NCBI RefSeq assembly: GCF_029577735.1 | Contig: NZ_JARQTO010000001.1 | Span: forward strand, 124,001 to 188,000 | Direction of reading: 5' to 3' | From: Exercitatus varius | Lineage (GTDB): Bacteria; Pseudomonadota; Gammaproteobacteria; Enterobacterales; Pasteurellaceae | DNA: 64,000 bases | In this document: positions 8,019-17,138 of the stretch, piece by piece | How positions within the stretch are numbered: the first letter of the stretch is position 1 | How the letters are laid out: each line of letters begins with the position of its first letter | Notes under the pieces: generated by a model | Seen by the model: the letters and a program-made list of their open reading frames with translations, nothing else | Told to the model about the DNA's origin: nothing | The model's database searches: none | Program-made: the position numbers and the translations under genes

Positions 8019-10037
8019 ATGAGTACGGTTAATTGGCTCATCGCGGCTTTGTCGGTTTATGTGATTGGCGCTTTTGTTTCGCTTTGTTTTAGTCGACGGG
8101 AACAAGTTTCCGTGAATATCGCCGGCGTATCCGGCATGATTGGCGGTGCGCTCGGTATAGCGGCTGTGGCGCCGGTGCTGGTCAGCAATGAAACCGCATT
8201 CGCTTTATTCCAGACTCCCTTTGCTTTTGCGCCTTATTCCATCCGGATTGACGGATTGGCGGCGTTTATGGTGTGTGTCATTTCCTTATTGGTGATTGTC
8301 ACATCCTTATATTCTTTTGCTTATGTACGGGAATATAAAGGTAAAGGTGCGGGGTCGATGGGGTTCTTTATGAACCTGTTTATCGCGTCGATGATTGCGT
8401 TGGTAACCACGGATAATGCCTTTTTCTTTTTGGTGTTCTTTGAAATGATGTCTTTGGCGTCTTATTTTTTAGTGCTTACCGAACAGGATGAGAACGCCAC
8501 GAATGCGGGTTTACTTTATTTCTTTATCGCCCATGCGGGTTCCGTATTGATTATGATCGCCTTTTTCATTTTTTACTGCTATGCGGGCAGTTTTGAATTT
8601 TCGGCGTTTCGTCAAACGGAACTTTCCCCGGCGCTATCTTTTACGGTGTTTATTCTGGCGTTTTTAGGATTCGGCGCCAAGGCGGGGATGATTCCCTTAC
8701 ACGGTTGGTTGCCGAAAGCTCACCCGGCGGCACCTTCCCATGCGTCCGCGTTAATGTCCGGCGTGATGGTGAAAATCGGGATTTTCGGGATTATTAAAGT
8801 CGGTATCGATTTGCTGGGCGCCGAGAATCTTTGGTTCGGCGTGATTGTATTAGCGTTCGGTGCCGTTTCTTCCGTCTTGGGTGTACTTTATGCCTTGGCG
8901 GAGCATGATATCAAACGGCTGTTGGCTTATCACACGGTGGAAAATGTCGGCATTATCATGATGGGCGTCGGCGTCGGCATGATTGGCATTGCGGTGAAAA
9001 ATCCGGTTTTTGCCGTTGTCGGTTTGCTCGGCGGTTTATATCATTTGTTAAATCACGCCGTGTTTAAGGGGTTGTTATTCTTAGGTGCGGGTTCCATTAT
9101 GTACCGTTTACATACGAAAGATATGGATAAAATGGGCGGATTAAGCAAACTGATGCCTTATACCGCGTTAACCTTTCTGATCGGTACCATGGCGATTTCC
9201 GCTTTGCCGCCGTTTAACGGTTTTGTCAGCGAATGGTTCACTTATCAATCTTTATTCGGTTTAAGTCAACACGGCAATATCGTGCTGAAAATTGCCGGTC
9301 CGGCGGCGATTATTATGCTTGCCTTAACCGGTGCGCTGGCGGCGTTATGTTTCGTGAAGGTTTACGGGATCAGCTTCGGCGGCGCGCCGCGAAGCGAGGC
9401 CGCCGCCAATGCGCGCGAAGTTCCGTTGCCGATGGTGGTTGCCATGGCGTTGTTGGCGATTCTTTGCGTGCTGCTGGGAATAGGCGCTTCTGTGGTGACG
9501 CCAATAATTGCCGGAATTTCGACCGCACTTTCCGGTGCGGAGAGCTTTGCTTTGGCGGAAAACGGCATCGTCGTATCCGATTCGGCGCCGTACACCGCGT
9601 TATCCATGCCGATGATTACGATTATGCTGATTGCTTTTATTGCCGTGCCGTTCGCTTATTATGCGGTGACGAAGGGGCATCGTTTGGCGGATCGGGCGAA
9701 AGGCAATCCTTGGGCGTGCGGTTATGCTTATGAGTCCGATATGGCGATATCCGCCGGCGGTTTTACCCGTCCGTTACGGATAATGTTCAAACCGCTTTAT
9801 ACCATTCGTAAGACGTTTGATCCCGCACCGCTCGGTCAAAAAGCTATTAACGGCGCGATTAAAGGCGCAATTGAGGCGGAACCGTTCTGGGAAGAAAAAG
9901 TGACCATGCCGATTGCCCGTTTCATTCCCTGGATAGCGGATCGCATTCGGTGGTTACAGGGCGGCGATTTCAGAGTTTATTGCCTGTATTTCGTGATTGC
10001 CTTAGTGGCGTTACTTGCCGTTGCGGCGACGATGTAA
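8019..10037 (+). CDS. hyfB: Hydrogenase-4 membrane subunit B (NuoL/M-type)
   Basis: A polytopic inner-membrane subunit of the proton-pumping NuoL/M/N (Mrp antiporter) superfamily. The 672 residues match HyfB/HycC length. They are almost entirely hydrophobic helices and include the conserved GMIPLHGWLPKAHPAAPSHA segment with the lysine and histidine pattern of the antiporter channel, plus the HDIKRLLAYHTVENVG loop. The gene follows hyfA by 28 bases with an AGGAG site. HyfB, HyfD and HyfF provide three antiporter-like modules, which separate hydrogenase-4 from the smaller hydrogenase-3 complex. Confidence 0.95.
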   Translation: MSTVNWLIAALSVYVIGAFVSLCFSRREQVSVNIAGVSGMIGGALGIAAVAPVLVSNETAFALFQTPFAFAPYSIRIDGLAAFMVCVISLLVIVTSLYSFAYVREYKGKGAGSMGFFMNLFIASMIALVTTDNAFFFLVFFEMMSLASYFLVLTEQDENATNAGLLYFFIAHAGSVLIMIAFFIFYCYAGSFEFSAFRQTELSPALSFTVFILAFLGFGAKAGMIPLHGWLPKAHPAAPSHASALMSGVMVKIGIFGIIKVGIDLLGAENLWFGVIVLAFGAVSSVLGVLYALAEHDIKRLLAYHTVENVGIIMMGVGVGMIGIAVKNPVFAVVGLLGGLYHLLNHAVFKGLLFLGAGSIMYRLHTKDMDKMGGLSKLMPYTALTFLIGTMAISALPPFNGFVSEWFTYQSLFGLSQHGNIVLKIAGPAAIIMLALTGALAALCFVKVYGISFGGAPRSEAAANAREVPLPMVVAMALLAILCVLLGIGASVVTPIIAGISTALSGAESFALAENGIVVSDSAPYTALSMPMITIMLIAFIAVPFAYYAVTKGHRLADRAKGNPWACGYAYESDMAISAGGFTRPLRIMFKPLYTIRKTFDPAPLGQKAINGAIKGAIEAEPFWEEKVTMPIARFIPWIADRIRWLQGGDFRVYCLYFVIALVALLAVAATM

Positions 10038-10048
10038 AGGAGGAGAAT

Positions 10049-11011
10049 ATGATTCATTTACCAGCAGAAGTCGCCACCTCCGGCGGAATGTTTTTTCTCG
10101 GTATCGCGCAAGCCCTGATTTTATTATTGCTGGCGCCGCTTTTTTCCGGCATTTCCCGTTTTATTCGCGCCCGTATTCAGTCTCGCCGCGGCGCAGGAAT
10201 TTTGCAGGATTATCGTGATATTGCGAAATTAATGACACGGCAAAATATTCTGCCCGATAATGCGGGGATGGTGTCAAAAGTGATGCCTTATGTGTTGATT
10301 GGTTCCGTGTCGGTGGTCGCCATGAGTTTGCCGTTGTTCGTTTTGGCTTCTCCTTTTGGGGCGGGCGGCGATTTGATTACCGCGATTTATTTATTCGCGC
10401 TTTTCCGTTTCTTCTTTTCTATCGCCGGGTTGGATAGCAACAGTACCTTTTCCGGTTTGGGCGCCGGCCGTGAAGTAACGCTCGGGGTGTTGGCGGAACC
10501 GATCTTAATGTTAAGTTTGTTGGTGATCGCGCTGATTGCGGGGTCGACTAATTTCGGCGTAATATCCGCCGTATTGGGCACTCAAACCTGGAGTTATCCG
10601 GTGTCGACAGCCGTGGCGCTGATTGCCGCGGCGTTTGCCGTTTTTATTGAAATGGGCAAAATTCCCTTCGATTTGGCGGAAGCGGAGCAGGAATTGCAGG
10701 AAGGTCCGTTGACGGAATATTCGGGACCTGCGCTGGCTTTGATCAAAATCGGTTTAAGCCTGAAATCCATGGTAGTCGCCGCGATTGTGGCGGCGGTTCT
10801 GCTGCCGTTCGGCGCCGCTCGGGAATATTCCTTAAGTGCGGTCGTTTTTGGCGCAGTTTTTTTCTTCCTGAAATTACTGATTATTTATATTTTGGCATGC
10901 GTGTTTGAAAATACATTGGCGCGTACCCGTTTCATGATGGCGGGGCATTTGACGGTCGTGGGCTTTGGTATTTCCATTCTGGCTTTTATGTTTTATCTAA
11001 TTGGGATGTAG
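10049..11011 (+). CDS. hyfC: Hydrogenase-4 membrane subunit C (NuoH-type)
   Basis: The NuoH-like membrane subunit that anchors the hydrogenase arm and forms the quinone-site-like junction. ATG 10049 is chosen: it sits 6 bases after AGGAGG and gives 320 residues, as in E. coli HyfC. A longer in-frame reading would overlap hyfB and has no reason to be used. Conserved features include SRFIRARIQSRRGAG near residue 40, GLGAGREVTLGVLAEP, and the acidic EMGKIPFDLAEAEQELQEG loop characteristic of NuoH and HycD proteins. Confidence 0.95.
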   Translation: MIHLPAEVATSGGMFFLGIAQALILLLLAPLFSGISRFIRARIQSRRGAGILQDYRDIAKLMTRQNILPDNAGMVSKVMPYVLIGSVSVVAMSLPLFVLASPFGAGGDLITAIYLFALFRFFFSIAGLDSNSTFSGLGAGREVTLGVLAEPILMLSLLVIALIAGSTNFGVISAVLGTQTWSYPVSTAVALIAAAFAVFIEMGKIPFDLAEAEQELQEGPLTEYSGPALALIKIGLSLKSMVVAAIVAAVLLPFGAAREYSLSAVVFGAVFFFLKLLIIYILACVFENTLARTRFMMAGHLTVVGFGISILAFMFYLIGM

Positions 11012-11020
11012 GAGGATGAA

Positions 11021-12484
11021 ATGGAAAATTTAGCCTTACTGACCATTATTCTTCCTTTTGTCGGCGCAGTTTGGGTCGGATTGGTGAAAAACGAATCGCT
11101 GTTTCCGAAGCTCGCCGTGGTTTTTGCCGCGTTGGCTACTGCCGGCGCGTTATGCGTGGCGCAGCAATGGCATAGCGCCGCCGTTGCGGTTTTGCATTAT
11201 CCGTTAATTCGTTTCGGTAATACGGAAATCTTCGGTGTCACCTTTGATGCGGTAAGCACCTTAATCGGTTTTGCCGTTGTAGGATTGGGGCTGTTAATCG
11301 TATTGTATTCGAACGGTTATTTAACGGTTAAAAATAAAGAGCATGCCCATGCGCCGTTGCCGCGTTTCTATGCGTTTTTACTGGTGTTTATCGGCGCTAT
11401 GGCGGGAGTGGTGTATTCATCCACTTTGCTCGGACAATTATTGTTCTTTGAAATTACCGGAGCCTGTTCCTGGGCGCTGATCAGTTATTATCAAACGCCG
11501 AAAGCGCAATCGTCTGCGATGAAAGCGTTGATTATCACGCATATCGGCGCAATCGGTTTGTATCTTGCCGCCGCCTTTCTGTTCAGCAAAGCCGGCACTT
11601 TTGAAATTACGGCATTAGAACGGCTTGATCCGGCAAGTAAAACCGTCGTGCTGTTTGGTGTGTTATTCGCCGCCTGGGGAAAATCCGCTCAGTTTCCGAT
11701 GCAGATTTGGTTGCCGAATGCCATGGAAGCGCCGACACCGGTGAGCGCCTATCTGCATGCGGCATCTATGGTGAAAGTGGGCGTGTATATTTTTGCCCGT
11801 GCCGTTATGTCGGCAGGCGAAGTGCCTGAAATCGTGGGCGAAGTGGGATTGATAATGGCCATGCTGACATTGGTTTACGGCTTTGTGATGTATTTGCCGC
11901 AAACGGATTTAAAACGTTTATTGGCGTATTCCACCATTACTCAACTGGCTTATATTTTTATCGGCTTATCGCTTTTTGCATTGGGTTCCAAATTGGCGTT
12001 GGTCGCCGCCGTCGCTTATATTTTTAACCATGCGTTTGCGAAAAGTTTGTTCTTTTTGGTTGCCGGTAGTCTGGCTTATGCCACCGGTACTCGTTCTATG
12101 CCGCGTTTGCAGGGCGTGATTCAAAAAATGCCGCTGGTGGGCGTCGGATTCGGGATCGCCGCGTTAGCTATCGCCGGCGTGCCGCCGTTTAACGGTTTCT
12201 TTAGTAAATTCCCGCTCTTTGCCGCCGGTTTTGAGTTAGGCAAAAGCCAGGGTTGGATTACGGCGATGATGATTATCGCTTTAATGGAAAGCGTGGCGAC
12301 TTTTGTGTGGTTGCTGTACAAATTCGGTCAATGCGTGTTGGGCAAGCCGTCCGAAGATGTGGTTAACGCACAACCGTTAACTTTTTCGATGAATCTGGTG
12401 TTGGTGATTTTAATGGTGATGTCCGTTTGCTCCGCTTTTATTGCCGCTTATTGGCTTGAAACTCCATGGTTAACCCAATTATAA
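11021..12484 (+). CDS. hyfD: Hydrogenase-4 membrane subunit D (NuoL/M-type)
   Basis: The second antiporter-like subunit, 487 residues against about 479 in E. coli HyfD. It carries the family segments GKSAQFPMQIWLPNAMEAP, PVSAYLHAASMVKVGVY and DLKRLLAYSTITQLAY, with about 14 hydrophobic helices. It is absent from hydrogenase-3 and is thought to add proton-translocating capacity. The gene starts 9 bases after hyfC with GGAGG, and hyfE follows after 10 bases. Confidence 0.94.
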   Translation: MENLALLTIILPFVGAVWVGLVKNESLFPKLAVVFAALATAGALCVAQQWHSAAVAVLHYPLIRFGNTEIFGVTFDAVSTLIGFAVVGLGLLIVLYSNGYLTVKNKEHAHAPLPRFYAFLLVFIGAMAGVVYSSTLLGQLLFFEITGACSWALISYYQTPKAQSSAMKALIITHIGAIGLYLAAAFLFSKAGTFEITALERLDPASKTVVLFGVLFAAWGKSAQFPMQIWLPNAMEAPTPVSAYLHAASMVKVGVYIFARAVMSAGEVPEIVGEVGLIMAMLTLVYGFVMYLPQTDLKRLLAYSTITQLAYIFIGLSLFALGSKLALVAAVAYIFNHAFAKSLFFLVAGSLAYATGTRSMPRLQGVIQKMPLVGVGFGIAALAIAGVPPFNGFFSKFPLFAAGFELGKSQGWITAMMIIALMESVATFVWLLYKFGQCVLGKPSEDVVNAQPLTFSMNLVLVILMVMSVCSAFIAAYWLETPWLTQL

Positions 12485-12494
12485 GGAGAGGATT

Positions 12495-13133
12495 ATGTTG
12501 ATGATTAATACGTTAGCAGGTTTGTTGATCCTGACTTCTCTTGCCGTGATTGCGGCAAAAACAGCGAAAAAATCGTCCGCACTTTATGCCGTGCAATCCT
12601 TGGTTTTAGTGGCTTTGTTTGTATTTTTGGCACAGGAATTAAACGCGCACGAATTGTATATGTGGTCGGTTTCCGCTTTCGTCACCAAAGTGCTTTTAGT
12701 GCCGGCCATTTTAATTTTCGCCGTTCGCAAATTAGATGAAAGCACCGTTCCCGCTTCTATGAATGCGGCCTGGTTAATTCCCATTGCCACCGCGATTGTG
12801 GTGGTTTGCTACATGGCGACAAATGCCGTTCAGCTGCCGTTGGCGGAACATTTAAAACCGGCGCTTTCCGTTTCTTTGAGCCATTTTCTGTTGGGATTAA
12901 CCTGTATTGTGACGCAGCGCAACATGATGAAACAGGTGTTCGGTTATTGTTTGATGGAAAACGGTTCCCATTTAACTTTGGCGTTATTGGCGAATAAAGC
13001 GCCGGAACTGGTGGAAATCGGTATTGCGACGGATGCGATTTTTGCCGTGATGATTATGGCGGTTTTAGTGAATAAAATTTACCGCACTTTGCATACCTTG
13101 GATGCAAAACAGTTAACGGAATTACGGGGGTAA
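12495..13133 (+). CDS. hyfE: Hydrogenase-4 membrane subunit E (NuoK-like region)
   Basis: A 212-residue membrane protein that fits HyfE (216 in E. coli), a NuoK-like subunit special to the hydrogenase-4 and MBH branch. It has about seven hydrophobic helices and the short charged segment CIVTQRNMMKQVFGYCLMENG. The ATG at 12495 follows AAGGAGAGG; a second ATG two codons later is possible. Like the other hyf genes it is closely spaced, with 10 bases before and 3 bases after it. Confidence 0.92.
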   Translation: MLMINTLAGLLILTSLAVIAAKTAKKSSALYAVQSLVLVALFVFLAQELNAHELYMWSVSAFVTKVLLVPAILIFAVRKLDESTVPASMNAAWLIPIATAIVVVCYMATNAVQLPLAEHLKPALSVSLSHFLLGLTCIVTQRNMMKQVFGYCLMENGSHLTLALLANKAPELVEIGIATDAIFAVMIMAVLVNKIYRTLHTLDAKQLTELRG

Positions 13134-13136
13134 GGT

Positions 13137-14666
13137 ATGGAATGGATTAATGCCTTATTAGCGGTTCCCTTTATTGTGGGCGTGGCGTTCTTTTTTCTTA
13201 CTCATATGAAAACGGCTTCATTTTCGACCGCACTTCATGTGACGGGATTAGGTCTGATGTTAATTTGTTCCCTGAATGTGGTGGCGGCCGTATTGGAAAA
13301 CGGGCGGATTGAAACATGGAATCATTGGATTTATGCGGACAGCTTATCCGCCGTGTTTGTGGGATTGATCGGTATCGTCGGCACCTTGGCGGGCGTTTAT
13401 TCCATCGGTTATATGAATACGGAACTGAAAGAAGGGCATATCGATTATCGCAGCTATGTCTATTATCATGCGTTCCTGCATTTGTTCTTCGGTTCTATGC
13501 TGGTTGCGGTAACGACCAATAATGTGATTTTAATGTGGGTCGCCATTGAGTTAACCACACTGACTTCCGCATTTTTGGTCGGCATTTACGGACACCGAAC
13601 TTCACTGGAAGCGGCGTGGAAGTACATTATTATTTGTTCCGTCGGTGTGGCGTTCGGTTTGTACGGCACGATTTTAACCTTTTCCAATGCCAACGCGGTA
13701 TTGCACGATTCCTCACAGGCGATTTTCTGGTCGGTGATTAACGGGCAGGCGGTAAATCTGAATCCGCACTTAATGTATCTGGCTTTCGCCTTTATTGTGG
13801 TGGGTTTCGGTACCAAGTGCGGTCTGTTTCCGATGCATACCTGGCTGCCTGACGCGCATAGTGAGGCTCCGAGTCCGGCAAGTGCGGTGTTGTCTGCGGT
13901 ATTATTGAATTGCGCCATGCTGATTGTGTTGCGTTATTTCATTTTAACTGCGAAAGCCGTGGGATTTGACTATCCGCAAGCCTTGTTGTTGGTATTCGGT
14001 TTGCTTTCGACCGGTGTATCTTCGTTCTTTATCATTATGCAACATGATATTAAACGTAAACTGGCGTACCACAGTATCGAAAATATGGGGTTAATCAGCT
14101 TCGCTTTCGGATTGGGCGGTCCTATCGGCATGTTTGCCGGTTTGTTGCACACCATTACGCATAGTCTGGCGAAAGCGCTGTTGTTTTGTGCTTCCGGTAA
14201 TATTTTATTGAAATATCGTTCCCGCGATATTTATTACGTCAGCGGAATGTGGAAAGTGATGCCTTGGACGGCGGTTTTATTTGCCGGCGGTGCTTTGGCG
14301 TTAGGCGGCGTTCCGCCCTTCGGGATGTTTGTGAGTGAATTTGCCATTGTGGTGGCGGGCATTACGGCGGGGAAAACCTGGTGGGTGATTTTCTGTCTGA
14401 TTTTCTTAACCATTGCATTATCCGGTTTGACAATAATGCTGCTGAAAACCGTATTTGGTAAACCGACGGAAGGTGTCGAAGCCGGTGAAGGCAGTCGATT
14501 ATCCGTCGCCGTCATAGCGGTTTATTTGCTGTTGTTGTTCGCTATCGGCATTTATATTGCGGATCCGCTTTCTCAGCTTTTACAAAATTCGGTAGGCATC
14601 ATTCTTGGTCAGGATAATGTTTCTTTCGGTGATATGTTGTTATTGCCTTGGCAAACGTTGCAATAA
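13137..14666 (+). CDS. hyfF: Hydrogenase-4 membrane subunit F (NuoN/L-type)
   Basis: The third antiporter-like subunit, 509 residues (E. coli HyfF about 526). Family signatures include KCGLFPMHTWLPDAHSEAPSP and QHDIKRKLAYHSIENMGLI, with the conserved lysine and histidines of the channel, and about 14 helices. It lies 3 bases after hyfE, and its GGGGTAAGGT ribosome binding site overlaps the hyfE end, so translation is probably coupled. Forty-three bases separate it from the hyfG start. Confidence 0.94.
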   Translation: MEWINALLAVPFIVGVAFFFLTHMKTASFSTALHVTGLGLMLICSLNVVAAVLENGRIETWNHWIYADSLSAVFVGLIGIVGTLAGVYSIGYMNTELKEGHIDYRSYVYYHAFLHLFFGSMLVAVTTNNVILMWVAIELTTLTSAFLVGIYGHRTSLEAAWKYIIICSVGVAFGLYGTILTFSNANAVLHDSSQAIFWSVINGQAVNLNPHLMYLAFAFIVVGFGTKCGLFPMHTWLPDAHSEAPSPASAVLSAVLLNCAMLIVLRYFILTAKAVGFDYPQALLLVFGLLSTGVSSFFIIMQHDIKRKLAYHSIENMGLISFAFGLGGPIGMFAGLLHTITHSLAKALLFCASGNILLKYRSRDIYYVSGMWKVMPWTAVLFAGGALALGGVPPFGMFVSEFAIVVAGITAGKTWWVIFCLIFLTIALSGLTIMLLKTVFGKPTEGVEAGEGSRLSVAVIAVYLLLLFAIGIYIADPLSQLLQNSVGIILGQDNVSFGDMLLLPWQTLQ

Positions 14667-14709
14667 TAAAAATGAGCGGTAGAAAGGCAATAGTTTGACA
14701 GGAGGAAAA

Positions 14710-16440
14710 ATGGAATTAACAAAAAATACCTCAGTGAATTTATCTCGGGCGTTAGGTAAAAATTATCTTGAAGCCGTGAACCAGAAATTCCCCGATACTA
14801 TTCTGGATGAAGAATGGTCAACGGAAAATCAGGTGACGATTACCATTAAAACCAATATGCTGCCTGATGTAGTGGAATATCTTTATTACCAACACGAAGG
14901 CTGGCTGCCGGTGGCATTCGGTAATGACGAGCGCAGTATCAACGGGCATTATGCCGTCTATTACGTGCTTTCTATGGAAGGTGCGGTGAAATCTTTTGTC
15001 ATCGTAAAAGCTTTGGTCGAACCTGCCGACATGGAGTTTCCGTCGGTAACGCCGAAAGTTAAAGCGGCCGTGTGGGCGGAACGGGAAATGTTCGATATGT
15101 ACGGTTTAAAGGCCGTTGGTTTACCGGATCAGCGTCGTTTAGTTTTGCCTGATGACTGGCCGGAAGATTTATATCCGTTACGCAAAGACGCCATGGATTA
15201 TCGCCTACGCCCGGATCCGACCGGCGCGACGGAAACCTATGAGTTTATTAATGAAAAAGGGGAAGCGCGCATTGTGCCTATCGGTCCGTTGCATATTACT
15301 TCCGACGAACCGGGGCATTTCCGTTTGTTTGTGGACGGCGAAGATATTATTGACGCGGATTATCGTTTGTTTTACGTGCACCGCGGTATGGAAAAACTGG
15401 CGGAAACCCGCATGGATTACGATCAGGTAACATTCTTAGCGGATCGGGTATGCGGGATTTGCGGTTTCACTCATAGTGTGGCTTATGCCAATTCTGTGGA
15501 AAACGCTCTTGGCATTCAAATTCCAAAACGCGCCGAGTGGATTCGCGCCGTTTTGCTGGAAGTGGAACGTTTGCACAGCCATTTGTTAAATCTCGGCTTA
15601 TCCAGCCACTTTACCGGTTTTGATACGGGTTTTATGCAGTTTTTCCGGGTGCGTGAAAAATCCATGACGTTAGCGGAAGTGTTAACCGGCGCCCGCAAAA
15701 CTTACGGTATCAATCTTATCGGCGGCGTGCGACGGGATATGCTGAAACATCAGCGGGAACAATGCCGCAAATTAATCGGCGAAATGCGTGAAGAAGTCAA
15801 AAATCTGACGGATATTTTATTGAATACGCCGAATATGAAACAACGTACTCAAGGTATCGGTGTGCTGGATCCTCAGGTCGCGCGGGATTTCAGTCCGGTC
15901 GGTCCGATGGTGCGGGCAAGCGGATATGCTCGTGACGTACGTAAAGTACATCCTTTCTCCGGTTACGGCGATATTCCGTTTAACCTGCATACGGAAACCG
16001 ACGGCGATGTCCTGTCTCGGGTGAAAGTGCGGATTAACGAAGTCTTTGAATCCATGAATATTATTGATTATATGGTGGATAATTTACCGGAAGGCGATTT
16101 GTTGACGGAAGGATTTAATTACACGCCGGGCCGTTTTGCTTTAGGCATTACCGAAGCACCGCGCGGCGAGGATATTCACTGGTCTATGCTGGGAAATAAC
16201 CAAAAACTGTTCCGCTGGCGTTGCCGGGCGGCGACTTATGCCAACTGGCCGACTTTACGTTATATGCTGCGCGGAAATACGGTTTCCGACGCACCGTTGA
16301 TTATCGGCAGCCTCGATCCTTGTTATTCCTGCACCGATCGCGTCACGGTCGTGGATGTACGCAAACGCAAAGCGAAAACCGTCGCTTACAAAGAGATCGA
16401 ACGTTACGGCGTCGAACGTAAAAATTCGCCGTTAAAATAG
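14710..16440 (+). CDS. hyfG: Hydrogenase-4 large subunit G (NuoC/NuoD-type, Ni-Fe site)
   Basis: The catalytic large subunit. The N-terminal third is NuoC-like and the rest NuoD/large-hydrogenase-like; 576 residues, close to E. coli HyfG. Both nickel-binding cysteine pairs are intact: Cys248 and Cys251 in RVCGICGFTHS and Cys538 and Cys541 in SLDPCYSCTDRV, so it should bind the NiFe centre. The sequence continues 35 residues past the last cysteine, a tail that a protease would normally remove on maturation. ATG 14710 is chosen over an upstream TTG because AGGAGG lies directly before it. No maturation protease is encoded here. Confidence 0.95.
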   Translation: MELTKNTSVNLSRALGKNYLEAVNQKFPDTILDEEWSTENQVTITIKTNMLPDVVEYLYYQHEGWLPVAFGNDERSINGHYAVYYVLSMEGAVKSFVIVKALVEPADMEFPSVTPKVKAAVWAEREMFDMYGLKAVGLPDQRRLVLPDDWPEDLYPLRKDAMDYRLRPDPTGATETYEFINEKGEARIVPIGPLHITSDEPGHFRLFVDGEDIIDADYRLFYVHRGMEKLAETRMDYDQVTFLADRVCGICGFTHSVAYANSVENALGIQIPKRAEWIRAVLLEVERLHSHLLNLGLSSHFTGFDTGFMQFFRVREKSMTLAEVLTGARKTYGINLIGGVRRDMLKHQREQCRKLIGEMREEVKNLTDILLNTPNMKQRTQGIGVLDPQVARDFSPVGPMVRASGYARDVRKVHPFSGYGDIPFNLHTETDGDVLSRVKVRINEVFESMNIIDYMVDNLPEGDLLTEGFNYTPGRFALGITEAPRGEDIHWSMLGNNQKLFRWRCRAATYANWPTLRYMLRGNTVSDAPLIIGSLDPCYSCTDRVTVVDVRKRKAKTVAYKEIERYGVERKNSPLK

Positions 16441-16452
16441 GGAGCGTGGATT

Positions 16453-17124
16453 ATGTTTAAATTATTGAAAACCGTGTTTAAAGCGGGCGATTCCACAACC
16501 AAATATCCGTTCAAACCCTACGAAGTGGATCCCGATTTCCGCGGCAAACCGGAACTGAATTCCGATCAATGTATCGTGTGCGGCGCCTGCACCATTGCCT
16601 GTCCGGCCAATGCGTTAACTTTGCGTACCGATCCGGAAAAAGGCGAACGCACCTGGTCGCTGTTTCTGGGACGCTGCATTTTCTGCGGGCGTTGCGAAGA
16701 AGTCTGTCCGACCAAGGCGATTCGGTTATCGCAGGATTTTGAATTATCGGTAAAAAACAAACAGGATTTGTTTCAGGAAACCGGTTTTGCCACCGCCGCT
16801 TGCCAACAGTGTCATCGTCCGTTCACTTCTTATAAGGAACTGAATTATGCCATTGAACTGCTGAAACAGCAGGCGGACGATCCGTCGAAACTGAAGGACA
16901 AATTGCAGATATTGCACACTTGCCCGGATTGCAAGCGACAAAACAGTTTAACCAAAACGGCCGATATGGAAGCGCACATGAATCTGCCATTATTAGCTTA
17001 TCAGGACAAAAAAACAACGTTAAATTTGACCGCACTTCAACCCGCAGAGCCGTCGTCCATGAAAAGTGCGGTGAAAAATTCGAATGATTTTTCCAATCCT
17101 TCGGTAAATCCGATTGTCCGGTGA
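16453..17124 (+). CDS. hyfH: Hydrogenase-4 subunit H (NuoI-type ferredoxin)
   Basis: Electron-transfer subunit with two 4Fe-4S clusters: Cys40, 43, 46, 50 (CIVCGACTIACP) and Cys75, 78, 81, 85 (CIFCGRCEEVCP). A further CxxC pair (Cys117/120 and Cys157/160) could bind zinc. At 223 residues it is about 40 longer than E. coli HyfH (181). The extra C-terminus (about 185-223) is low in conserved features and is encoded by DNA holding two oppositely oriented uptake sequences (NLTAL and KSAVKNS). The cluster regions are normal, so the tail is probably a dispensable add-on. Confidence 0.92.
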   Translation: MFKLLKTVFKAGDSTTKYPFKPYEVDPDFRGKPELNSDQCIVCGACTIACPANALTLRTDPEKGERTWSLFLGRCIFCGRCEEVCPTKAIRLSQDFELSVKNKQDLFQETGFATAACQQCHRPFTSYKELNYAIELLKQQADDPSKLKDKLQILHTCPDCKRQNSLTKTADMEAHMNLPLLAYQDKKTTLNLTALQPAEPSSMKSAVKNSNDFSNPSVNPIVR

Positions 17125-17138
17125 AACAGGAGAGCAGT

